DNA of 16,510 bases from JBFISM01 sp041608535 (GCA_041608535.1 JBFISM010000081.1:1-16510); one strand, 5' to 3'. Shown: positions 7,600-14,650, counted from the first letter of the stretch. Translations and numbers: made by a program. The notes: generated by a model from the letters alone, not told the origin.

Positions 7600-8721
7600 C
7601 TATCGGGATGGTGCGAGCCAGGCCATCACCTGGTCGATCACAGCGGGCTCGTGGAGCAAATCGAAGTGGCTGACACCGCCAAGGATCGCGACGTTGGTGG
7701 GCTCCAGTCTTGGTGCTCGGGTGCTGCTCGCCGGCCGCACCATCAGATCCCCGACAACCGCACCGATGGGATGCGCGGGGTTGGTAGTGATGACTCCTGC
7801 GACAAAATGATGTTCGAGATGCGGCAGGCGGGCATGGCCTTCCGGCTCCTCATCCACGGTGTAGCCGATGCGACCGTGCCGGAGATCCTTGATGCCCTGG
7901 CTGCGGGTGTCGAGGAAGTCGGCGAGGGCCCGGGTCTGGGGCGTGACTTTGAGGGCCAACGCCGCGGCGTTGACGAACTTCTCCAGTGGTGCACCGCGGT
8001 GTGGCGATCCGATGGTGACGACGTCCCTCACATCTTCGATCCAGCTGTGCCCGGCGTGGGTCGCGGCTGCACAGGCGCTTCTGATCACCAGGCCACCCAT
8101 CGAGTGGCCGACGAGCGCTACGGATCGCACCGGCCGTGGCCAGCGGGCGTGGACCGCTTCGAGGAGCGAGGCGAGTCGTGCCCCGTTGGTCTCGACCGAA
8201 TGTCCCGTGTTGTAGCGGAGCGCAACCGGCGTGAGCACCGGATCGTCCTCGAGTGCGCGCATCAGACCGGGGTTGGTGTCGGTGCCGTGCCAGCTGCGCT
8301 CCGTCTTGACGAGCCCATGCACCAGAACGACGAGGTGATCCGTCGCTGTTGGGAACGCCGCAGTGAGCTCAGGCCCGAGCGGTATCGGGACGCCTTGCCG
8401 ATTGCGGATACTCATCGAGGTCCCCACTCCGGGCTCGTGTCGCCCGAGGGTGTCGCCCCACAATCCGTTGACGAACGCCTGAGCAGGATCGGCGGACGAC
8501 GAGTCGGGGGCCACGCGGGTGTCCAGCCCAACACCCACCGCTCTTGCGCCGATGCGGATCGATCCGTAGACGACCCGGGAGATCACGTCATGGGTCACCC
8601 GAACCGGTCTGCCAACGGCACCAAGTGCTGCGAACCAAGGCGCAGCAACAGCCCGATGCATCCCTTCCACCGGCTTCAGGATGCGCTCGACGGTCAGCGT
8701 GACCATGCTCCCGACACTCAT
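7600..8721 (-). CDS. Alpha/beta-hydrolase, lipase/esterase-like
   Basis: A 373-residue serine hydrolase. An N-terminal helical region (1-125) precedes the alpha/beta core. VLVHGL at 132-137 forms the oxyanion-hole strand; GHSMGG at 205-210 is the nucleophile elbow with S207. GSPHRG (238-243) and a late H352 in GVSHFDLL fit the rest of the lipase-type triad, with the acidic residue not assigned. The GSPHRGAP segment is shared with PGAP1/triacylglycerol-lipase-like proteins. No signal peptide is obvious. The ATG at 8721 has only a distant GAAGGG; an internal ATG at 8706 is less likely. It is divergent from the helicase, sharing a 288-bp intergenic region. Substrate unknown. Confidence 0.85.
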   Translation of the reverse strand: MSVGSMVTLTVERILKPVEGMHRAVAAPWFAALGAVGRPVRVTHDVISRVVYGSIRIGARAVGVGLDTRVAPDSSSADPAQAFVNGLWGDTLGRHEPGVGTSMSIRNRQGVPIPLGPELTAAFPTATDHLVVLVHGLVKTERSWHGTDTNPGLMRALEDDPVLTPVALRYNTGHSVETNGARLASLLEAVHARWPRPVRSVALVGHSMGGLVIRSACAAATHAGHSWIEDVRDVVTIGSPHRGAPLEKFVNAAALALKVTPQTRALADFLDTRSQGIKDLRHGRIGYTVDEEPEGHARLPHLEHHFVAGVITTNPAHPIGAVVGDLMVRPASSTRAPRLEPTNVAILGGVSHFDLLHEPAVIDQVMAWLAPSR

Positions 8722-8925
8722 CTGCGAATCCCGGCCCTTCTGCTTGGTCCCCCCACCGTAGCCGTGGCCGGCACTCCCTCGGTCATCGTGCCCTCTGTAT
8801 CGCTTTGCCCGGGTCGCTGTTATGGTTCTGCGCAGGCCGCACCGGTTGGAGGCCAGCGCAGAGTCGTTTCACCGGTGACCACACGGCTCTTGCTCTCGCC
8901 CGGTTGGACCGCCTCTTCGGCCGAT

Positions 8926-8961
8926 ACTCGATCCCCAGGTCGCTCGCGACGCGGGTCGAGT
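8926..8961 (+). promoter_or_regulatory. Structured leader hairpin of helicase mRNA
   Basis: ACTCGA-T-CCC pairs with GGGTCGAGT (one bulge), enclosing a second stem GTCGC-TC-GCGAC. Such a structure in the leader of an RNA helicase is a plausible site for autoregulation or cold response. Confidence 0.45.
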
Positions 8962-8985
8962 GAGATATCGGCCCACTCGTCCACC

Positions 8986-9004
8986 GGCCGCCTGCGGCCA
9001 GGAG
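8986..9004 (+). promoter_or_regulatory. Hairpin abutting the helicase Shine-Dalgarno
   Basis: GGCCGC-CT-GCGGCC (8986-8999) is a perfect six-bp stem immediately followed by AGGAG (9000-9004), which lies five bases from the ATG at 9010. The proximity may limit ribosome access and make initiation temperature- or helicase-dependent. Confidence 0.45.
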
Positions 9005-9009
9005 TCATC

Positions 9010-10497
9010 ATGACAACCACCTTTGCCCACCTCGGGCTCCCCAAGCCGCTCGTGCGCGTCCTCGCCGACCGCAGCGTTGCGGAACCCTTCCCCATTCAGG
9101 CCGTCGCCATCCCCGACGCCCTCGCCGGCTGCGATGTGTCCGGCAAGGCCCCGACCGGCTCCGGCAAGACGCTCGCCTTCGGGCTCCCCCTCCTCGCCAG
9201 CGTGAGACGGGCAAACCCGCGTCGACCGCGAGCGCTGGTCCTGGCTCCAACGCGGGAACTCGCCGAGCAGATCAAACAGGAGTTGAGCCCGCTCGCCACT
9301 GCCGTGCAGCGGCGTGTGCTGGCTGTGTACGGGGGCGTTGGATACGAGCCCCAGAAGAGCCGGCTCCGCAAGGGCGTCGACGTTCTGGTGGCGACACCCG
9401 GCCGGCTGGAGGATCTCATCGACCAGCACTCCGTCGATCTGAGCCAGGTAGACATCGTCGTCGTCGACGAAGCAGACCGTATGGCCGACATGGGTTTCCT
9501 GCCCGCAGTACGCCGCATCCTCGATCGCACGTCGCCCCGCCGGCAGACCCTCCTCTTCTCTGCGACACTCGACGGCGACGTGGCGGTGCTCAGCCGTGAC
9601 TACCAACGTGATCCCGTCCGCCACGAAGCAGCAGCGGTGGAACCGGCGACGACACACGCTCGCCACCACTTCTGGCTGGTGCAACCCGGCGACCGTGTGC
9701 AACACGCCGCCGATCTGGTCGACGCGGCCGGCCGGTCCATCGTGTTCACCCGCACCCGCCACCGCGCCGACCGGCTCGCCAAACAGATCGGCAAACTCCG
9801 CGTCGATGCGGTCGCCTTGCACGGAGGGCGGAGTCAGAACCAACGCACCAGAGCGCTGGCGGCGTTTGCCTCGGGTCGGGCGCAAGCACTGGTCGCCACC
9901 GACGTCGCTGCCCGAGGTATCCACATCGACGCGGTGGCATCGGTGATTCACTTCGACCCACCCGCCGATGCCAAGGACTACCTTCACCGGTCCGGACGAA
10001 CCGCACGCGCCGGCGCCGCCGGCACCGTCGTCAGTCTCATCACAGCGGATCAACGACGTGCCGTGCAACGCCTCCAGCACGAGCTGGACCTACGAACCCC
10101 GATCGAGGCGCCACGCCTAGATCTCGTCCATGGAGGCGGGGCCATCAGCCACGACGTCCCGGGCACGCACCCGGACCGAAGCCCAAGGAGAGCACCGGCA
10201 GCGATCAGATCAGGCCGTCGAAAGCGTCCAGCGACGATCGAACCACAGAGCATCTACGTAGCGAATCTGCCCTGGGCCACCACCGACACCGACCTCGCAA
10301 GGCTGTTCGGCCGTCACGGCCAGGTACACCAGGCGACCATCATCACCGACCGCCGCACCGGACGCTCGAGAGGGTTCGGCTTCGTCGACATGCCCAAATC
10401 CGCAGCCCGACACGCCATCGAAGCACTTCACGAAACAACGCTCCACGGACGCGACCTCACCGTCCGCCTCGCCCGACCGAGAGGCCACGGGACGTGA
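9010..10497 (+). CDS. DEAD-box RNA helicase with C-terminal RRM
   Basis: A 495-residue ATP-dependent RNA helicase with every core motif. These are the Q motif (PFPIQ, 26-30), I APTGSGKT (47-54), Ia PTRELA (80-85), Ib TPGR (129-132), II DEAD (153-156), III SAT (184-186), V ATDVAARG (296-303) and VI HRSGRTAR (326-333). A short basic linker (about 372-412) joins a classical RRM at 413-490, with RNP2 IYVANL and RNP1 RGFGFVDM. This differs from the divergent RNA-binding domain of DbpA and closely resembles the stand-alone RRM protein at 6057-6311. The start is ATG at 9010 with AGGAG five bases upstream; the same frame runs open far upstream (to 7528), but that part opposes the hydrolase gene and is not coding. 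Likely roles are ribosome assembly or mRNA unwinding, especially in the cold. Confidence 0.93.
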   Translation: MTTTFAHLGLPKPLVRVLADRSVAEPFPIQAVAIPDALAGCDVSGKAPTGSGKTLAFGLPLLASVRRANPRRPRALVLAPTRELAEQIKQELSPLATAVQRRVLAVYGGVGYEPQKSRLRKGVDVLVATPGRLEDLIDQHSVDLSQVDIVVVDEADRMADMGFLPAVRRILDRTSPRRQTLLFSATLDGDVAVLSRDYQRDPVRHEAAAVEPATTHARHHFWLVQPGDRVQHAADLVDAAGRSIVFTRTRHRADRLAKQIGKLRVDAVALHGGRSQNQRTRALAAFASGRAQALVATDVAARGIHIDAVASVIHFDPPADAKDYLHRSGRTARAGAAGTVVSLITADQRRAVQRLQHELDLRTPIEAPRLDLVHGGGAISHDVPGTHPDRSPRRAPAAIRSGRRKRPATIEPQSIYVANLPWATTDTDLARLFGRHGQVHQATIITDRRTGRSRGFGFVDMPKSAARHAIEALHETTLHGRDLTVRLARPRGHGT

Positions 10498-10542
10498 CCG
10501 GGCCCTCGCCCTCAGCCGGCAACAGAACGACCTGAAGGACGT

Positions 10543-10601
10543 GCAAGGAGTTTCGGTGGGACGCCCGGAGGGACTCGAACCCCCAACCTTCTGATCCGTA
10601 G
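10543..10601 (-). repeat. tRNA-Arg(ACG) 3' half, attachment-site remnant 1
   Basis: Read on the minus strand this is the 3' part of a tRNA. It has anticodon loop CTACGGA (ACG), stem TCAGA, a five-base variable loop, a T-arm with loop TTCGAGT, acceptor strand CGGGCGT, then C and CCA. The bases 5' of the loop cannot complete the anticodon stem, and no D-arm or 5' acceptor exists, so it is not a functional tRNA. It repeats at 13040-13098 including the flanking TTTCGG..TGG. A 3' half ending in the anticodon loop is what a tyrosine-integrase element leaves at its far end. Confidence 0.75.
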
Positions 10602-10614
10602 ATCTCCAAGCCGT

Positions 10615-10705
10615 GTCCGTGGGCGTCCACGGGAGTCCATACAGGCAGGAACGACGAGCTTTCGAGTCCGCTGGAGTCCACAGCCGTCCACGCAAGTCCA
10701 CGGCG
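10615..10705 (+). repeat. Seven GTCC repeats phased at 10 bp (arm-type site candidate)
   Basis: GTCCRY-type units start at 10615, 10625, 10635 and, after a 21-bp spacer, at 10666, 10676, 10686 and 10696. The best form is GTCCACGG. The exact 10-bp step places all units on one face of the helix. They lie directly beside the tRNA-Arg fragment, where integrase arm-binding sites occur. A further direct repeat GGCTCCCAG lies at 10709-10717 and 10721-10729. Confidence 0.75.
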
Positions 10706-10943
10706 AATGGCTCCCAGTTTGGCTCCCAGGCGGCAGAGCCCAGACCTTGGGTGTGCCCGGCTGCCACCTGACGAGCTAGCACATCATGCCGGATCGGCTC
10801 GAAACCTCATGCTCGATATGGCGCGGGGCGGTGAGGGATCTGTCCGGCATGAGCAACGTGTATCGCAGCGCCGGAGATCGGCTTCGGCGCTCGGTCCCAC
10901 GTTGAGTTGGTCTGCGAGAAGGGGCGGGCTCACGCCGTTGTCC

Positions 10944-11600
10944 CAGGATCGCGATGCCGACGGGTACCTCTTGAGTAGCCCGTTGACGTACGACCGGTCG
11001 TCCCTCGCAGTCATCACGAACAACGTGGGACTGCTGCGTGGGTCATTACGAGTGCGCGGGCGAGAAGTCGTTCCTCCTCGGTTTCTCCTCGCCGAACGAT
11101 GTCCGGATGCAGCAGGGCGTCCGTTCGGGTTCCGATGCGCTCTTCATGGGCATCGCACCCGGTGCCGCCATCGACGGGTACCTGGATCGGGTCGCCCCCG
11201 AGGAGCCCACGGAGTGGAACTGCAGCATCGACGACATCACCTCGGTCGAGTACACCCGGCACGAAGATAATCCGACGCCAGACGCTTTGATCGCACAACG
11301 GCTCTGGGTGACGTCGGTAAGCAGCACCGGACAGCTAACGCTCGACTGGATGATCGAGAGCGGGGAGTGGGCCATCGTAATCATGAACGCCGACGGCTCA
11401 AGCGGGGTCTCGTCCGACAGCAGATTCGGAGCGTTGGCACCTTCCAGCCTCCACCGGCTCGCATGGACCTCGTTCGTAGTCGGGCTCGTCGCCCTGATCC
11501 GAGGCGGGCGGCTGCCATACGTTGGATGTGAAAACCGGTCGACCCGACGACTTGACAGGGAACAGCAGCGGCCGATTCCTTGGGCGGCTCGATCTGTCCT
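10944..11600 (+). pseudogene. Frameshifted actinobacterial membrane protein remnant
   Basis: Fragments of one protein are spread over three frames. RDADGYLLSSP... (from 10944) lies in one frame to about 11030. ECAGEKSFLLGFSSPNDV... through GEWAIVIMNADGSSGV to a hydrophobic segment LAWTSFVVGLVALI (11038 to about 11525) lies in a second. VKTGRPDDLTG (from about 11528) lies in a third and would follow naturally from YVG if one base were removed. The RDADGY...NADGS pattern recalls a common uncharacterised actinobacterial membrane-protein family; this is from memory. The usual N-terminal membrane segment is not readable. It was probably inactivated inside the tRNA-Arg island. Confidence 0.5.
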
Positions 11601-12060
11601 GAAGGAGGCGCCGTCCCTGCGTCGATGTGGCGTGGCGTGGCGTCACGACCGTTGCGAGGGTCCGAAAGGGCGTCGGCCCTCGGACTACGAACGCCCTGCC
11701 GCCGACGCCGCGGCGAACTGAGCACGCCCGAAGCGACTCGAACCTGTCGCCTGCGACCGGCCCCATCCTTCTGAGCCGAAGTCACACAGACCCTGTGCCA
11801 TCTGGTGTCGCTGCGTCCAACCAGTGTGGCTCTTCTCGGCGGCTTCGCGTCGTTCTGTCGATCTGGTGTCGTCTGCTGCGCCCGAGTTGGGTTGCGTGAC
11901 GACCTCGCCCGCCACCGTAGGTGAGATGCCCCTCGTGGGGAGCCCATGCGGCGAGGACTCTTGGTGCAGATGGATTCGCCAGCCCGGACACGACCCGCCG
12001 AGCCCCCGCCCTCGAGACGCATCGCTCTTCAGCAGCGACTACGGTGACAATTGGTGACAA
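11601..12060. other. Non-coding stretch of the island
   Basis: No convincing gene on either strand. It contains the decayed attachment-site copy at 11722-11895. It ends with two direct GGTACAA-like boxes, exactly GGTGACAA at 12043-12050 and 12053-12060. Confidence 0.4.
11722..11895 (-). repeat. Divergent attachment-site copy 2, pairs with 13057-13221
   Basis: It begins with a decayed tRNA 3' half: CACGCCCG, ACTCGAACC and CCTTCTGA are retained, with a mutated anticodon loop. It continues into AGTCACACAGACCC, GTGTCGCTGCGTCC, CCAGTGT, TCTGGTG and finally GAGTTGGGTTGC. The same blocks in the same order make up 13057-13221. The non-tRNA part is therefore shared element DNA, and the two copies flank the heptad-repeat gene as direct repeats. 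Confidence 0.6.
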
Positions 12061-12076
12061 ACCTCCAACCGGAGGT
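12043..12076 (+). promoter_or_regulatory. Direct boxes and hairpin upstream of heptad-repeat gene
   Basis: GGTGACAA occurs twice, starting 10 bp apart. It is followed at once by the hairpin ACCTCC-AACC-GGAGGT (12061-12076). It lies about 90-120 bp before the start codon. It may be an operator or promoter with leader structure; no consensus -10 is clear. Confidence 0.3.
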
Positions 12077-12163
12077 CCCGCCCCGGGGAGAACAGGGAGG
12101 TGGGGTGGACCGCCGGTGTGCGGCCCAGGGAAGTAATACGACCCGCAAACGCCAGGAGGCGCC

Positions 12164-12934
12164 ATGGTCTTCACTCATCGACTCGTCCGAGTCGTCATCC
12201 TCATCCTCATCACCGCTCTCGCTCTGGGACTGCTGCAGTTCGGACTGGTTACCAACGCACCCGCCCGCGCCGCTTCCATCCACACTGCGGACGCTCTGAT
12301 CGAGCGTGCCGACCTGCTGATCGAAACCGCCGATGTGTCGATTGAGGCAGCAGACCAGTCAGTGGAGAGCGTCGATACGGTGGTCGAAACCGTCGATGCC
12401 GTCGTCGAAAGCGCTCTCGCCTCGATCGCAGATGGAGACCAGGTCTTCGCCAACGAGTCGATGGACCATGCCGATGCGCTCATCGAATCCGCAGACGGCA
12501 TGATTGAAGGCGTCGACTCGCTCGTCGAATCCGTCGATGCTCTCGTCGAGGATTCCGACGCCAAGGTCGAAGCTGCGATCGACGAAGTTCGAGCGCTCGA
12601 CCGTACAACGAACCGAGCTGCCTTGCGGCGGGCATTGAGGGCACTCATTGCGGCCGATGAAGCAGTTGAGCACGCCGACGAGATCACCGAACAGGCAGAC
12701 GCGGCCGTCGAAGCCGCAGACGCCGCCATTGAAGCCGCAGACGTCGCCATCGAAGCTGCGATCGCTGCCGGCAACCCGGTTGGGCTAGTCGAGGACGCAG
12801 ACGTTGCAGTGGAAGCAGCAGACGCCCTCGTCGAAGCGGCCGACGGCCTGATTGAGGAAGCAGACGCCGCCATCGAAGCCGCAGACGCCGCCATCGAAGC
12901 CGCAGACGCCGCCGTCGAAGCCGCGGGCGGTTGA
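12164..12934 (+). CDS. Exported acidic heptad-repeat protein, function unknown
   Basis: A 256-residue protein. Residues 1-37 form a signal peptide (Arg-containing start, hydrophobic core ILILITALALGLL, likely cleavage after APARA) or an N-terminal anchor. Nearly all the rest is about two dozen seven-residue repeats of consensus (A/V)-D-x-x-(I/V)-E-x, such as ADAAIEA. They are interrupted near the middle by a basic helix-like segment (DRTTNRAALRRALRAL) and once by AAGNPVG. Each unit carries an Asp and a Glu, so the mature protein is extremely acidic, with no Cys and almost no aromatic residues. It should be a long amphipathic helix or coiled coil outside the membrane. AGGAGG (12154-12159) lies four bases before the ATG. 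A strong terminator follows. No known family recognised. Confidence 0.82.
   Translation: MVFTHRLVRVVILILITALALGLLQFGLVTNAPARAASIHTADALIERADLLIETADVSIEAADQSVESVDTVVETVDAVVESALASIADGDQVFANESMDHADALIESADGMIEGVDSLVESVDALVEDSDAKVEAAIDEVRALDRTTNRAALRRALRALIAADEAVEHADEITEQADAAVEAADAAIEAADVAIEAAIAAGNPVGLVEDADVAVEAADALVEAADGLIEEADAAIEAADAAIEAADAAVEAAGG
12696..12923 (+). repeat. 21-bp tandem coding repeats
   Basis: Units close to GCAGACGCCGCCATCGAAGC plus one base repeat in tandem, in two runs (about 12696-12758 and 12864-12923). They encode ADAAIEA. The near-identical DNA suggests recent duplication by slippage and predicts length variation between strains. Confidence 0.8.
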
Positions 12935-12999
12935 GATCGGGCAATGATATCGACGACTGTGCTCCGCTGGTTGAGCGGTCGAGCCACGGCTCACAGCAC

Positions 13000-13026
13000 G
13001 AGGCCCCTTGCTACGCAAGGGGCCTC
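13000..13026 (+). terminator. Strong hairpin terminator of heptad-repeat gene
   Basis: GAGGCCCCTTGC-TAC-GCAAGGGGCCTC is a perfect 12-bp stem with a three-base loop, 66 bp past the stop codon. There is no long T-run. It could act on both strands. Confidence 0.75.
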
Positions 13027-13039
13027 GCCTCTTCAGCTT

Positions 13040-13098
13040 GCAGGGGTTTCGGGTGGCACGCCCGGAGGGACTCGAACCCTCAACCTTCTGATCCGTAG
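13040..13098 (-). repeat. tRNA-Arg(ACG) 3' half, attachment-site remnant 3
   Basis: Minus-strand tRNA 3' half with anticodon loop CTACGGA, T-loop TTCGAGT, acceptor strand CGGGCGT, then G and CCA. It is nearly identical to 10543-10601 in the same orientation, 2497 bp away. The 5' side offers only a chance partial anticodon stem and no D-arm, so it is a fragment. Its rightward flank to 13221 matches the copy at 11722-11895. Confidence 0.75.
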
Positions 13099-13221
13099 TC
13101 ACACAGACCCGGTGTGATGTGGTGCAGTGCGTCCGGCCAGTGTTGTCCTGTATGGCGTTTCATCGGCGTTCGTGTCGTTCCCGTCCATCTGGTGACGTGC
13201 CGTCGCCTGGAGTTGGGTTGC
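13057..13221 (-). repeat. Attachment-site copy pairing with 11722-11895
   Basis: Includes the tRNA-Arg 3' half and continues through AGTCACACAGACCC, TGCGTCC, CCAGTGT and CATCTGGTG to GAGTTGGGTTGC. All blocks are collinear with 11722-11895. The two define a direct-repeat pair around a 1.3-kb segment whose only gene is the heptad-repeat protein. Confidence 0.6.
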
Positions 13222-13322
13222 AGCCACAGAGTCAAAGTGTCCTGTGAAGGACGATCCACGTACGAAGCCGCATAATCTTCCAGCACCAACGCAGCCTTCT
13301 GATTCGCGGATGACCTGGGCGT

Positions 13323-14307
13323 TCAGCCGGCGGCGGTGACTGCGAAGAGCTCGGAAGCCTGTTCTCGCCCTTTCAGGCGGAACTCTCCCAATGACTCGAC
13401 ATCGATAGCCTCGGAAGCGCCGATGGCAGCGAGCAGCTCTGATGAGATCACCAGGCTACGATCCTTCTCGGATGCGATCCCCTGAATTCGGGCCGTGGTG
13501 TTGATCGTGTCGCCGGAGAACACTATCTCTCGCTTCTGTCCCGAGATCTCACCTGCCACGACCTCGCCGGCGTGCAGCGCGACCCGCAGCCGGGGAGCGG
13601 TTCCAAACTCATCAGCGAATGCGGGCGCCGACCGATTCAGCTTGTCGAGAATGGCGAGAGCACACCGAACGCATGTGGCGTCCTGGACGCCGACGGGCGT
13701 CGTCCACGTAACGATCATCTCGTCGCCGATGTAGCGGTGAACAGCCCCGCCATAGCGATCGATCGTCGGGCCGATCGTGGTGAACACCGCATTGAGGAGA
13801 CTGTGATACCTGAGATCTCCGAGATGCAACGCAAGCGGGGTGGAGTCCGCGAGGTCGGCGAAGAAAAGCCGGGTCTTCGTATCGGGTGGTGGTAGCGGCC
13901 GGTGAGGGGGCTCCCGAGCGTCCCCACGCCGAGAAACCGATTCGCAGTGGTCCACAACGTGACGCCGAGAGTGACGAGAACGCCCACGATGAGCAGCTGT
14001 GCGTTGACAACCCATCCCAGCCCCGGGAAGGGAAGCGCGGCCAGCTGGAATCCGAGGATGATCGCACAGAGCGTGAGCAGCCCATTGATCAGTGTGAATG
14101 GCCGAAACGACAGACGCACCAGTCGGCTGTGCCAGACCAGTTCACGAACAACGATGGAGAAGATTGTCATGAGTGAGCCGGCGAGGGCTCCGTACAGATG
14201 GGGCTGCCACCTACCGGCGTCCGGATCCCGAGTAGCGCACTGATGACGACGACGACAACGAAGATGCGAGCGATCTCCCTCTTCTGCCGGTTCGTGAACT
14301 GGAACAT
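13323..14307 (-). pseudogene. Membrane-anchored class III adenylate/guanylate cyclase, broken by two frameshifts
   Basis: A continuous protein can be read only by changing frame twice. The N-terminus begins at ATG 14307 (MFQFTNRQKREIARIF, then VVVVVISALLG). Near 14215-14230 the frame changes to PDAGRWQPHLYGALAGSL, followed by four hydrophobic segments and GTLGSPLTGRYHH. Near 13893 it changes again to DTKTRLFFADLADST. The cyclase domain then runs intact to 13323: FADLADST and RYIGDEM hold the two metal-binding Asp, and GDTINTTARIQ holds the transition-state Asn and Arg. One added base in the CACCACCC run would repair the second break. The catalytic domain looks conserved, so recent decay or sequencing indels are both possible. 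If intact it would make cAMP or cGMP at the membrane. Confidence 0.7.
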
Positions 14308-14320
14308 GTGCTCGCGACCC

Positions 14321-14330
14321 CTCACGTGAG
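14321..14330. promoter_or_regulatory. Palindrome upstream of the cyclase
   Basis: CTCACGTGAG is a perfect 10-bp inverted repeat 14 bp before the cyclase ATG. It is a possible operator; it also overlaps the cyclase ribosome-site region (GAGGGG on the minus strand). Confidence 0.3.
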
Positions 14331-14461
14331 CGTAGGCCGCAGGTGCCCCTCCGGACAGAGATCGCCACGTCCCAGAGGCACCGACGCTCGAGTCGCGTGA
14401 GCCGGCCGCGTTCCGGCGTTGCGCAGGCGCGAACCGGTGCCGGGCGGCTTATCGTCGCTCT

Positions 14462-14650
14462 GTGACGACAGTATTCGCTATCGGGGGCGGCGGAGGGCGG
14501 TGCGCCCTCGAACTCAGCGCCCTGCCCTCGGGTACGCCTCTGGTTTTCGACCGGCGTCCACCGAACTGGTGCCAGGCGGCCGCAACGAGCGAGTTGATCG
14601 ACGAGGCGGCCTGGGCGAGGCTTGCGCTCGGTGGGACAGGGCTGCGATGA
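14462..14650 (+). CDS. Possible small ORF overlapping the acyltransferase start
   Basis: A 62-codon GTG-initiated frame whose TGA overlaps the acyltransferase ATG (ATGA). G/C at third positions is high. The product begins MTTVFAIGGGGG and ends in ELIDEAAWARLALGGTGLR; no family recognised. There is no Shine-Dalgarno, but TATCGT lies seven bases before the GTG, as expected for a leaderless mRNA. It could be a translated leader coupling expression of the acyltransferase, or a chance frame. Confidence 0.35.
   Translation: MTTVFAIGGGGGRCALELSALPSGTPLVFDRRPPNWCQAAATSELIDEAAWARLALGGTGLR

Noticed and set aside
8821..8826. TATGGT as helicase promoter -10
   Set aside because: No acceptable -35 at the right distance; support too weak to list.
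7528..9009. Long upstream extension of the helicase frame (989 codons in total)
   Set aside because: It runs antisense to the alpha/beta hydrolase, has no domain, and the good ribosome site and all helicase motifs start at 9010.
10543..10601. Complete tRNA-Arg gene at this site (and at 13040-13098)
   Set aside because: Only the 3' half is present; no D-arm or 5' acceptor strand can be folded from the adjacent sequence.
10615..10705. CRISPR array
   Set aside because: Units are 10 bp with no spacers of CRISPR length and no cas genes; phasing fits a protein-binding array.
12134..12142. T7-like promoter (TAATACGAC)
   Set aside because: Only the first nine bases match; the rest of the phage promoter is absent and no phage polymerase is nearby.
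12696..12923. Non-coding tandem repeat or CRISPR
   Set aside because: The 21-bp periodicity is in frame and encodes the heptads of an intact, well-initiated gene.
13293..13312. Fourth tRNA-like fragment (CCTTCTGATTCGCGGA)
   Set aside because: Similarity to the other copies is short and lacks the T-arm and acceptor part; could be chance.
13323..14015. Separate soluble cyclase starting at 14015
   Set aside because: The N-terminal 45 residues of that frame are antisense-like; the upstream membrane segments in another frame show the real gene structure.
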